DNA of 64,000 bases, from NCBI RefSeq assembly GCF_030913655.1, contig NZ_CP133189.1, forward strand, positions 434,001 to 498,000. The letters are read 5' to 3'. Position 1 is the stretch's first letter. Every line of letters starts with the position of its first letter. The notes beneath the pieces are model-generated. The model saw only the letters and a list, made by a program, of their open reading frames with translations, made no database searches and was not told the origin of the DNA. Shown piece by piece: positions 57,088 through 64,000 of this stretch. The position numbers and the translations under genes are program-made. Source of the stretch: Clostridium sp. MB40-C1. GTDB lineage: Bacteria; Bacillota; Clostridia; Clostridiales; Clostridiaceae.

Positions 57088-57173
57088 TTGAAATAAACCA
57101 TGAAATGAAATTATAATGTTAAAAAGTCATAGATAGCTAAAATGAAAGTTTAATGCCTATCTGTGGCTTTTTA
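57088..57173 (+). ncRNA. Possible tiny transcription unit between valS and folC
   Basis: TTGAAA (57088-57093), 18-base spacer, TATAAT (57112-57117), then a 16-bp stem with two G-U pairs (57121-57136 with 57157-57172) ending in TTTTT. If the promoter is active it would make an RNA of about 50 bases. It may equally be only a terminator with a chance -10 box. It fills the middle of the 358-base valS-folC gap. Confidence 0.35.
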
Positions 57174-57362
57174 ATTATACGAAGAGTTTACATATTATAT
57201 TTCTTTTATTTAGAATGAATTGTGGATAAGCTTTTAGTAAGTTATTTATAATATAATTAAAATGATAATAAAAATAGTTGAATTTAAATTAGATTTGTTC
57301 TAAAGTTTATTTGTACTAAGATTTAGAATAAGTTTATTTAACAAAAGATTGGGGCGAGAAAT

Positions 57363-58664
57363 TTGAATTATATAGAAGCAAGAAAGTATATTGATGAAGC
57401 AGCAAGATTTAGTATGAAGTTAGGACTTTCAAGAACAGAGAAGATACTTGAGATTCTAGGAAATCCCCATAAAGAATTAAAATGTATACATATAGCAGGT
57501 ACTAATGGAAAGGGTTCTACTACAGCTATGATAACTGCGGTACTAAAAGAATCGGGTTATAAAGTAGGTATGTACACATCTCCATATATAGAGGAATTTG
57601 AAGAGAGAATTCAGGTAAATGGATTATATATAGAAAAAAAAGAATTAGCAGAAATAATAACTAAAGTTTCCAAAGCTGTTAATAAGGTCTTAGAATTAGG
57701 ATATGATAATCCAACTCAATTTGAAATAATAACTTGTGCAGCTTTTTTATATTTTTATGAGCAGAAGGTTGATTTCGCAGTTATAGAAGTAGGGTTAGGA
57801 GGAAGATTAGACTCCACGAATGTAATACATCCTATATTGAGTGTGATTACATCTATAAGCTATGATCATATGAATATTTTAGGAGATACTCTTTCTGAAA
57901 TTGCTGGAGAAAAAGCAGGAATTATTAAAGAAAAGGTTCCTGTTGTATTATATCCACAGGGAAAAGAGGCAGAAGAAGTAATAGAAAAAGTATGTGGTGA
58001 TAAAAAGGCTCAAATTATAAAAGTGAAAAAGGATAGTGTGGAATTTTTAGAGTGTATTAAAGAAGAAAAGAGAATACTTCAACGCATAATGGTTAAAGGT
58101 ACTTATAATTCTTATAATATAGATTTAGCTCTTCTTGGCAAGCATCAATTATTAAATTGTGCTACAGCTATTTATACAATAGAGGTTTTAAAAAATTATG
58201 GAGTAGCAATAGAGAAGGATAGTATAATTAAAGCCCTTTCTAAGGTTAAATGGATGGGGAGATTTGAAATAATGAATAAAGAGCCTTGGATTATAATAGA
58301 CGGTGCTCATAATATTGATGGAATGACAAAACTTAAGGAAAGTCTAAATGCTTATGTAAAGTATGACAATTTAATTTTGATTTTAGGGATTTTAGCAGAT
58401 AAACAAGTTCATGATATGGTAAAGACTATAACACCAATAGCAAAAAAAGTAATATGTGTAACTCCACATAATGAAAGAGCAGAGTTAGCCGATAAATTAA
58501 AATTAGAGGTTGAAAAGTATAATAGTGATTGTGAAGCAGTTGAAAATTATGAGGAAGCTTATAATAAGGGACTTGAATATTGTAGAAATAATGATCTTTT
58601 GCTGATCTCTGGTTCTCTTTATATGATAGGTGAGATGAGAAAAATTGCTACTAAAAATCTTTAA
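57363..58664 (+). CDS. folC: Folylpolyglutamate synthase / dihydrofolate synthase
   Basis: Adds glutamates to folates and, in many bacteria, also makes dihydrofolate. A 433-residue Mur-ligase-like protein: P-loop AGTNGKGSTTAM, TSPYIEEFEERIQVNG, FAVIEVGLGGRLDSTN, ISYDHMNILGDT and KAGIIKE, and the second-domain DGAHN. Start TTG 57363 with GGGGCGAG. This follows valS as in Bacillus and clostridia (valS-folC). A bidirectional terminator follows. Confidence 0.96.
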   Translation: MNYIEARKYIDEAARFSMKLGLSRTEKILEILGNPHKELKCIHIAGTNGKGSTTAMITAVLKESGYKVGMYTSPYIEEFEERIQVNGLYIEKKELAEIITKVSKAVNKVLELGYDNPTQFEIITCAAFLYFYEQKVDFAVIEVGLGGRLDSTNVIHPILSVITSISYDHMNILGDTLSEIAGEKAGIIKEKVPVVLYPQGKEAEEVIEKVCGDKKAQIIKVKKDSVEFLECIKEEKRILQRIMVKGTYNSYNIDLALLGKHQLLNCATAIYTIEVLKNYGVAIEKDSIIKALSKVKWMGRFEIMNKEPWIIIDGAHNIDGMTKLKESLNAYVKYDNLILILGILADKQVHDMVKTITPIAKKVICVTPHNERAELADKLKLEVEKYNSDCEAVENYEEAYNKGLEYCRNNDLLLISGSLYMIGEMRKIATKNL

Positions 58665-58667
58665 AAT

Positions 58668-58710
58668 AAAAAAATTAGTGAAAAGTAAGCTTTTCACTAA
58701 TTTTTTTATT
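58668..58710. terminator. Bidirectional terminator between folC and AI-2E paralogue
   Basis: A perfect 18-bp stem (AAAAAAATTAGTGAAAAG, 58668-58685, with 58690-58707) and a 4-base loop, with T-run on each sense. It separates convergent genes. Confidence 0.92.
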
Positions 58711-59821
58711 TTACATTTTCTTGAATATTTTTTTCTTCTAATCTTTTAGTCATATATCTTTGTAAAAAAGTTTTAATAACTGCCATTACAGGAACGCCTA
58801 AGAACATTCCTAATACTCCAAAAGTTCCTCCACCGATAGTTATAGCTAAAATTATTAAGAATGGATTTAAACCAACTTTATCGCCAAGTATTTTTGGACC
58901 TAAGAACCAACCATCAAACTGTTGTAAAATGATTATAAAGATTAATACCTCTAGAGCTTTTATTGGGCTGAAAAATACAGTTATTATTACTGCAGGTATC
59001 ATTCCAATGAATGGACCAAAATAAGGTATCATATTAGTTATTCCAACTATAATACTTATAAGCAATGCATAAGGAGCTTTTAAAATAGTCAATCCTATGG
59101 CACATAAAATTCCTATTATCAATGAGTCGATAAATTTACCTATTATGTATTGAGAAAATAACCTATTTACTTCATCTGTAAAAATTAAGAAATTGTCCAC
59201 TGACTTTGTATTAAAAGCAGCATATAGAAATCTCTTAATGGTGTTTTTAAATAATTCTTTATCATTTAGTATATATACAGAGATAATAAAGCCAAAAATC
59301 ATTTTTAAAAATGAAGAAGTAAAGCTAACGGCTTTAGTAAAGATTGTATTAACCCCTGTATTTAATATTTCTGTCAATTTACCAGAAGAAGTACTTAATA
59401 AGTTATTTATCCATGAAATAATATCCTTATTATTATTTAAATTTAATTTTTGAATATTTGTTCTAATCCAAGCCTCTGTTTTGATAGCATATTCAGGTAT
59501 ATTGTTTGCTAAATCACCAATATTACTTGCTATTGTAGGTGAAATTATCGTAACTGATAATGTTATAAACCCAATTACTACGGCATAAACAATTAGAAGG
59601 CTTATTCCTCTTTTTAACTTAAATCTTTTTTCTAGATGAACCATAAGAGGGTTTAAGAGATAAGCTATTCCAAAAGCCCAAAAAAAAGGTGTTAGAATAG
59701 ATAGTAATAACCCAAAACCTTCCGCTAAAAATTCTACATTATCTATAACTTTAAAAAGTAGAAAAGAAATTATCAAAATAGGTATCAGATTTAAGTATGG
59801 AATTTTTTTGTTTTTTAACAA
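58706..59821 (-). CDS. AI-2E family transporter, paralogue 2
   Basis: A 371-residue polytopic protein closely similar to the protein at 26670: shared MIPYFGPFIG, ILQQFDGWFLGPK, GDKVGLNPFLIILAITIGG and FGVLGMFLG. Seven to eight helices. Starts at TTG 59821 with AAGGAGG. Family members include AI-2 exporter TqsA and PerM-like proteins; no quorum gene lies nearby. The pair looks like an old duplication, since the two differ along the whole length. Confidence 0.87.
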   Translation of the reverse strand: MLKNKKIPYLNLIPILIISFLLFKVIDNVEFLAEGFGLLLSILTPFFWAFGIAYLLNPLMVHLEKRFKLKRGISLLIVYAVVIGFITLSVTIISPTIASNIGDLANNIPEYAIKTEAWIRTNIQKLNLNNNKDIISWINNLLSTSSGKLTEILNTGVNTIFTKAVSFTSSFLKMIFGFIISVYILNDKELFKNTIKRFLYAAFNTKSVDNFLIFTDEVNRLFSQYIIGKFIDSLIIGILCAIGLTILKAPYALLISIIVGITNMIPYFGPFIGMIPAVIITVFFSPIKALEVLIFIIILQQFDGWFLGPKILGDKVGLNPFLIILAITIGGGTFGVLGMFLGVPVMAVIKTFLQRYMTKRLEEKNIQENVK

Positions 59822-60402
59822 GAGCCAATCCTCCTTTTCTATGTAATAGCTAGCTTGATTATATCACCAATTTTTTTATTATTCTAGTATTTTTGACATA
59901 TATACAAAATTTTAATACTATGTAAAGAATAAATTAATATTTTATGTGATATATAACCATTTTAATATTCCAATATTCTTTAAAGTGGTAGTAAAGAATG
60001 GTATTACCATGGATAACGATTTCTCCTAAAGGATAACGGCTTCTAAGGAGAAAAGTCCTAAGAATTCTGTTAATAAGCTTTAGATGGAGTAAAAATTTCC
60101 TCTAAAGCTTAGAACTCTGTTTATATTTCATCTAAAAAAGCGGTATATTATAGAATATACCGCTGAAATTTTTAAAAGAATTTTTGCTAAAAATATTAAG
60201 ATATATATAGTAAAAAACTTAAAATTTTTATAATTATCTTCATATTGTGCTATATTTTAAGAAAATGTAAAATTCTTGTCGCAACGAAGTTAATAATCTA
60301 AAACATAGCTTAAGGAGATTAAAGATAATTTTAAATAAATTATTATATAAAAGTCTTATATAAAGGGTTTAAATTTTTAATATATGAATTGAAAGCTATA
60401 TA
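59822..60402. other. Long non-coding stretch with hairpins
   Basis: Between the AI-2E-family gene and the small cysteine-rich gene. It holds a partial direct repeat GGATAACGATTTC/GGATAACGGCTTC (60011 and 60031), a 10-bp hairpin AAGCTTTAGA/TCTAAAGCTT (about 60076 and 60101), and a terminator hairpin AGCGGTATATT/AATATACCGCT at 60139-60164. The sequence 60031-60070 resembles 47803-47842. It could be an RNA gene ending at the 60139 hairpin; no family is recognised. Confidence 0.4.
60139..60172 (+). terminator. Terminator-like hairpin
   Basis: AGCGGTATATT at 60139-60149 pairs with AATATACCGCT at 60154-60164 around a 4-base loop, followed by GAAATTTTT. There is no gene just upstream on the + strand, so it may end an unannotated RNA; the A-run to its left also allows leftward action. 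Confidence 0.65.
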
Positions 60403-60564
60403 TTAGCAGCAGCAGCAAGGTAAACAGCAACAACAAGGTAAGCAACAAGAAGAGCCTACACCAGAAGCTAATAAACCTCCGCCACAGAAGCAGCATAATA
60501 TTATGATTAAGACGATTAGTATTAAAAGATCATCTCGTCTATTGTAGTTGCATGAGTTATTCAT
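60403..60564 (-). CDS. Small cysteine-rich membrane protein (53 residues)
   Basis: An unlisted short gene. ATG 60564 has AGGGAGG eight bases upstream. The product has a hydrophilic start (MNNSCNYNRRDD), a hydrophobic helix (about 13-23, LLILIVLIIIL), a CCFCGGG turn, and a C-terminal tail with LPCCCCLPCCCC. Fourteen of 53 residues are cysteine, including eight of the last ten. No family is recognised. A SigmaK-like promoter lies upstream, and a hairpin in the leader, so a mother-cell or spore-coat protein is inferred. The open frame, strong ribosome site and compositional bias support a real gene. Confidence 0.75.
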   Translation of the reverse strand: MNNSCNYNRRDDLLILIVLIIILCCFCGGGLLASGVGSSCCLPCCCCLPCCCC

Positions 60565-60622
60565 AATCTAAGCCTCCCTTCATAAGGAAGTTGATAAGGA
60601 CAACCGCTTGTCCTGTCAATAA

Positions 60623-60649
60623 TAGTATATGCACAAGTTAAAAAAGTGT
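60623..60649 (-). promoter_or_regulatory. Candidate SigmaK promoter
   Basis: On the minus strand AC, 16 bases, then CATATACTA fits the SigmaK pattern AC-N16-CATAnnnTA. -35 at 60648-60649 and -10 at 60623-60631. The predicted start is about 50 bases before the cysteine-rich gene. A stem GGACAA/TTGTCC with flanking pairs lies in the leader. Confidence 0.5.
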
Positions 60650-60726
60650 TTTCAATTTTTATATAAATATAAAAAAGAATTTTAGTAATTTTAACTAAAA
60701 CTCTTTTAAAACATAGACTTAAAATT

Positions 60727-60972
60727 TTATTTGTTTTGTAATTCTTCTATAGCTTTAGATAATTGGTCTGGACAAGAGGTAGATTTATTTCCACATTTGA
60801 TACCTTTTAGCTTTTTTATAACTTCGTTAACATCCATGTCTTCTACAAGACTAGATATTCCTTGTAAATTTCCAGAACATCCCCCTACAAAAGAAACATT
60901 TTTAATTTTCCCATTTTCTAGGTCGAAGCTTATTTCTCTTGAACAAACTCCTGTAGGTTTATAAATATGCAC
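60727..60972 (-). CDS. TSCPD domain-containing protein
   Basis: An 81-residue TIGR03905/TSCPD-type protein: PTGVCSREISFD, VSFVGGCSGNLQGISSLVEDM and GNKSTSCPDQLSKAIEE with the eponymous TSCPD string. The domain is related to a C-terminal part of class II ribonucleotide reductases and is often found alone in clostridia. GTG 60972 lies eight bases after AAGGAG; GTG 60981 abuts that site and is unlikely. Four conserved Cys may bind a metal. Function unknown. Confidence 0.85.
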   Translation of the reverse strand: MHIYKPTGVCSREISFDLENGKIKNVSFVGGCSGNLQGISSLVEDMDVNEVIKKLKGIKCGNKSTSCPDQLSKAIEELQNK

Positions 60973-61046
60973 AAAAATCACTCCTTTTTATAAAATACAA
61001 TAAAAATTATAAAGGATTTAGGAGAACTATTCAAGGACAACTATAA

Positions 61047-61152
61047 GTAACTAGATGTTAGATATTAGTTTGAAAAAACAATTTTTAATCACTAATTTCT
61101 AAAGAATGAATAGGGGAATTTTTACAAAATTAGTGACTAAAGAGTATGGATT
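61047..61152 (+). repeat. Intergenic palindromic element, copy 5 (degenerate)
   Basis: AACTAGATGTTAGATATTAG, then AAAAACAATTTTTAATCACTAATTTCTAAAGAA, and TTTTTACAAAATTAGTGACTAAAGAGTATGG. ATCACTAATTTCT and AATTAGTGACT form an inverted pair as in the other copies. It resembles the left and middle of copy 3 and lies before the beta-propeller gene. Confidence 0.6.
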
Positions 61153-61221
61153 TAAAAAAATATTAAATAATGAATCTCAAAATATATGGTTGTCACATAT
61201 TATAGTGTAGGGGGTGAGACT

Positions 61222-62115
61222 ATGAGTAATTTATATGTATGCAATACTTCTTCTGATAATATATCTGTAGTTAACATTGAAGATTTTAAAGAAGTTTATA
61301 AAATTCCTTTAAGTTATAATAGTGAGCATAGAATAGGTCCCCATGGTATATGTACCTATAAAGATAAGTTAATAGTTGCAAATAATTATAGTAATACTAT
61401 TTCAATAATAGATACTCAAATTAATAAAGAAGTTGCAAGTTATTTTATAGGTATGCATTGTAATGATGCTGCTGTATATAAAGATAAGGCTTATGTGATT
61501 TGTGGGGAACTAAATTACATTATAGTTTTTAATTTACTTACAAATAAGGTAGATGAGGAAATACCTTGCGGAAATTTGCCTCATAGCATAAAAATAGACA
61601 AACAGAGAAAACATATGCTTATAAGTAATTTTGAAAATGATAGTATAACTTTAGTTGACTTAAATGATAATAAAAACATTAAACATGTAAGAGTTGGAGC
61701 TTATCCTACCAAAGCTTTATTTACAATTGATGGGGATTATATACTTGTATGTGAAAGTAATATTGGAACGGATGTCAAAGGAAGCATAAGTATAATATCT
61801 TCAAAAAACTATAAATTATTGAATAGGATATTAGTTGGTAATTGCCCTGTGGACATGTACCTTGATACTTCTTATTGCTATGTTTCAAATTTTGGGGAAG
61901 GAACTATAAGCATGGTAGACATAAATTTATATAATGAAATTAAAAAAATTAATGTGGGTGGTATGCCGAGAGGTATAATAAAAAGATTAGATTATATTTA
62001 CGTTGGAGATAATTACAATAATATTTTAATAAGAGTTAATGAAAAAGAAGAGAAGAAAAGAGTCATATCCATTGGTGGAGAACCTAATGGAATGACTTTC
62101 TTTAGTCCTCTATGA
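61222..62115 (+). CDS. YncE-type beta-propeller protein
   Basis: A 297-residue protein made of repeated propeller blades, e.g. LYVCNTSSDNISVVNI, LIVANNYSNTISIIDT, MLISNFENDSITLVDL and CYVSNFGEGTISMVDI. It lacks a signal peptide, so it is likely cytoplasmic. ATG 61222 with GGGGGTGA is the start; ATG 61186 lies before it. Function unknown; propellers usually mediate binding. The 3' end overlaps the convergent DUF4364 gene by 14 bases. Confidence 0.85.
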   Translation: MSNLYVCNTSSDNISVVNIEDFKEVYKIPLSYNSEHRIGPHGICTYKDKLIVANNYSNTISIIDTQINKEVASYFIGMHCNDAAVYKDKAYVICGELNYIIVFNLLTNKVDEEIPCGNLPHSIKIDKQRKHMLISNFENDSITLVDLNDNKNIKHVRVGAYPTKALFTIDGDYILVCESNIGTDVKGSISIISSKNYKLLNRILVGNCPVDMYLDTSYCYVSNFGEGTISMVDINLYNEIKKINVGGMPRGIIKRLDYIYVGDNYNNILIRVNEKEEKKRVISIGGEPNGMTFFSPL

Positions 62116-62626
62116 GTACTTTAAATAGGTTGTTGTAAAGTTCAGAAGAATTATTTTTCCATTTAGAACAAAGTTCTTTAGCTTGTTTTTTAGAGGCTAC
62201 ATTTAATTTAAGGTCAATTAAAATAGAGCCGTTTTCTAAAGCTTGAAGGTTTACGATATAATTATTTCCCTCAATAGTATAATCAGCAGATATAGAAATT
62301 TCATTCTTTATATTGCTTATTTGTTTTTCTAAGTAAGAATCAACTGAATGCATTTTTGAGTCGGATATTCTATTTCCAAACAAGGATAAAACCGTCAAAC
62401 CTTTTTTTGATATAATAATTCTATGCTTTCCTTCTTGTTCTATATAATCTATAAAGTTTGCATTAGCAAGCTCTGATAAGTACTGCTGAAGAGTGAAGTA
62501 GTTAATAAAATTATTTTCTAAAATTACTTCAGTAAGTTTATTATTAGAGATAGGTAGTTTTATCTTATCTAATATATAAAGTAAAAGAAGCTTATCTTCA
62601 GCTAGTTCTGCTGTATTTCCGTACAT
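62102..62626 (-). CDS. DUF4364 family protein (winged-helix-like)
   Basis: A 174-residue protein of the clostridial DUF4364 family. The N-terminal part (about 8-80) looks like a winged helix (KLLLLYILDKIKLPISNNKLTEVI, HRIIISKKGLTVLSLF). The rest is a beta-rich domain (about 105-174). A PadR-like transcription regulator role is suggested but not shown. ATG 62626 with GGAGTGAAGG. The gene is convergent with and overlaps the beta-propeller gene. Confidence 0.85.
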   Translation of the reverse strand: MYGNTAELAEDKLLLLYILDKIKLPISNNKLTEVILENNFINYFTLQQYLSELANANFIDYIEQEGKHRIIISKKGLTVLSLFGNRISDSKMHSVDSYLEKQISNIKNEISISADYTIEGNNYIVNLQALENGSILIDLKLNVASKKQAKELCSKWKNNSSELYNNLFKVLIED

Positions 62627-62669
62627 TGTCCTTCACTCCTTATATAAGAATTACATAGAATATTATATC

Positions 62670-62698
62670 ATAAAAAGCACCGAAATAAATCGGTGCTT
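62670..62698 (-). terminator. Terminator after the SASP gene
   Basis: AAGCACCGA at 62675-62683 pairs with TCGGTGCTT at 62690-62698; the A-run 62672-62676 is the U-run on the minus strand. Confidence 0.88.
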
Positions 62699-62705
62699 AA
62701 AATTT

Positions 62706-62939
62706 TTAAGCTTTTTTTCCATTAACTAGCTCTTGTTCAGCTAAATTAACTAGTCTTTTAAGCATTGTTCCGCCAACTTTACCACAGTTTTTAGAAGAAA
62801 CTTCTCCCCAATAATCTTCAGAACCCTCATGAACTCCTAAATTAAGTTCCTCTGCTATTTCATATTTCATTTTATCTAATATTTTATGACAGTCAGGTAC
62901 TACTTGAGTTCTACCGCTGCCAGATTGTCCTAAAGCCAT
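62706..62939 (-). CDS. Alpha/beta-type small acid-soluble spore protein
   Basis: A 77-residue spore DNA-binding protein. The germination-protease site region YEIAEEL is present, with the second conserved block KVGGTMLKRLVNLAEQEL. Between them the sequence EGSEDYWGEVSSKNCGKVGG differs from the common major SASPs, which read GADTTARANGSVGG there; an Asp-Tyr-Trp-Gly and a Cys are notable, so it is a minor/divergent member. ATG 62939 with GGAGGAATAT; the longer frame to 62993 has no ribosome site. Presence supports endospore formation. Confidence 0.92.
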   Translation of the reverse strand: MALGQSGSGRTQVVPDCHKILDKMKYEIAEELNLGVHEGSEDYWGEVSSKNCGKVGGTMLKRLVNLAEQELVNGKKA

Positions 62940-63108
62940 TATATATTCCTCCTTTATGTATGGATTGTACTTATAGTTTTCCTTGGAAAACAAGCTTTAT
63001 ACTGTATATATAAAACCAAAATAGAGGTTTATTGGAAGATAGTTTTTGTAATATTTATAAAGAAGTTTATATATAAATTCAATAGAGGAATTTTATATAG
63101 GAGGAGTT

Positions 63109-63879
63109 ATGAAAATAGTAATTATATCAAAAATGAAAAAGTCAAAAAAAATTCTTTTGATATTGGCAATGCTTTTTATAGTTGGAGTTATTGGAGTTAT
63201 GGCTAACTATATTAGCAAGGGAGTATTTACTAAAGACAGAAAGTTGCCTATATACTGTGTAGATACTAAAGAAAAGAAGGTAGCAATTTCTTTTGATGCT
63301 AGTTGGGGAGCGAATAACACAATAAAGATATTGGATACATTAGATAAATATAATATAAAGGCAACATTTTTTCTGGTTGGAAGATGGATAGATGAATTTC
63401 CAGAAGAAACAAAACAAATATATAAAAGAGGGCATGAAATAGGGAATCACTCTAATTCTCATCCAGATATGACTAAAACACAAGATAGTAAGATTATACA
63501 AGAATTAGCTGCTACAGATGCAAAATTAATGCAACTTATAGGAACAGATACTAAGTTATTTAGATTTCCAGGTGGTGCTTATGATAATAGAAGTATAAGT
63601 GCAGTTGAAAGTACAAATCACTATTGTATACAGTGGGATGTGGATAGTATAGATTGGAAAGAACTAGGAGCTGAAAAGGAATATAATAGGGTAATAACTA
63701 AAGTAAAACCTGGATCAATAGTTTTATTTCATAATGCAGCAAAGTACACTCCAGAGAATCTTCCAAAGATAATAGAAGAGTTAAAGTCACAAGGCTACGA
63801 ATTTGTAAAAATATCGGATCTTATATACAAAGAAAACTATTATTTAGACAATGCAGGTAAACAAATATTAAATAATTGA
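63109..63879 (+). CDS. Polysaccharide deacetylase (PdaB-like)
   Basis: A 256-residue NodB-family deacetylase with an N-terminal transmembrane anchor (about 15-33). Motifs: FDASWGANN (motif 1; the usual second Asp of TFDDG is replaced, as in PdaB), HSNSHPDM (metal His), RFPGGAYDN, and LFHN near the C-terminus. PdaB-type enzymes are needed for spore cortex maintenance in Bacillus, and the neighbouring SASP gene fits a sporulation setting, though this link is inference. ATG 63109 with TAGGAGG. Confidence 0.9.
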   Translation: MKIVIISKMKKSKKILLILAMLFIVGVIGVMANYISKGVFTKDRKLPIYCVDTKEKKVAISFDASWGANNTIKILDTLDKYNIKATFFLVGRWIDEFPEETKQIYKRGHEIGNHSNSHPDMTKTQDSKIIQELAATDAKLMQLIGTDTKLFRFPGGAYDNRSISAVESTNHYCIQWDVDSIDWKELGAEKEYNRVITKVKPGSIVLFHNAAKYTPENLPKIIEELKSQGYEFVKISDLIYKENYYLDNAGKQILNN

Positions 63880-64000
63880 AAATACCCATTGAAATATAAA
63901 TCATAAATGTATTATAATGGAAATATAACCAATTATCTTTTATAGAATATTTAGTAATAATATAATCAGTAGTTTAAATGAATTAATAAAATTTATTTAT
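63880..64000. other. Window edge, no gene seen
   Basis: AT-rich sequence with no ORF, RNA or terminator that I can support before the window ends. Confidence 0.3.

Noticed and set aside
62940-62993. Longer SASP start at 62993
   Set aside because: The ribosome site GGAGG lies just before ATG 62939, and the extension is unlike any SASP N-terminus.

Overview
The window looks like chromosomal core DNA of a spore-forming, strictly anaerobic, very AT-rich Firmicute, most likely a Clostridium sensu stricto (cluster I). Reasons: strong AGGAGG-type ribosome binding sites with many GTG/TTG starts, a T-box leader before valS, an alpha/beta-type small acid-soluble spore protein, a trimeric [FeFe]-hydrogenase of the electron-bifurcating type, an acyl-CoA dehydratase activase-related protein, and the clostridial gene orders polA-coaE-slt and DUF4321-maf-radC-mreBCD-pbp2-minCDE-rodA-mgsA. 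No prophage, transposase or CRISPR array is visible. The species is not assigned.

Layout: 1-4300 replication/CoA block (polA, coaE, a lytic transglycosylase). 4300-7500 tRNA-Leu, an ACT-domain protein, a GNAT protein, an NlpC/P60 hydrolase and a SPOR protein. 7600-18400 elongation and division cluster (maf, radC, mreB, mreC, mreD, PBP2, minC, minD, minE, rodA, mgsA), all on the + strand. 18600-25750 minus-strand block: hydrogenase hydA-hydB-hydC, phosphatidylserine synthase, and an OmpR-type two-component system. 25950-36850 mixed genes: mnmM, an AI-2E-family exporter, a corrinoid adenosyltransferase, an L,D-transpeptidase, a DUF4912/GH57 glucan branching enzyme pair, an M16 peptidase, recX, a CvpA-transglutaminase fusion, an orphan GHKL kinase and a TPR protein. 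37000-44500 a nitrate/sulfonate/taurine-type ABC importer whose binding protein is separated from its permease and ATPase by a 1429-residue activase-related gene on the other strand. 44600-52000 a TPM protein and a Bce-type antimicrobial-peptide sensing and detoxification module that contains an S41-peptidase lipoprotein. 52000-64000 YwqG-like protein, a degenerate kinase, T-box-valS, folC, a second AI-2E-family protein, a tiny cysteine-rich protein with a SigmaK-like promoter, TSCPD protein, a beta-propeller, a DUF4364 regulator, a SASP and a PdaB-like deacetylase.

The elongation genes (MreBCD, PBP2, RodA), the Min system, the L,D-transpeptidase, NlpC/P60 protein and deacetylase together cover wall growth, septum placement and wall or cortex remodelling. 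The hydrogenase links NADH and ferredoxin re-oxidation to H2.

The most unusual signals are: (1) a family of at least five intergenic palindromic elements, two of which end in perfect 7-bp tandem arrays (19 and 15 units of CCTAGCA) placed just before the ribosome binding sites of coaE and cobO, and one of which sits between the valS T-box and its start codon; (2) an acidic low-complexity insertion of about 60 residues inside MreB; (3) an unlisted 53-residue protein with 14 cysteines and a SigmaK-like promoter; (4) a pseudokinase-like protein; (5) an S41 lipoprotein inside a Bce module with a candidate BceR-type operator; (6) a tRNA-Leu with anticodon AAG. All calls are from reading the sequence; no database search was run.
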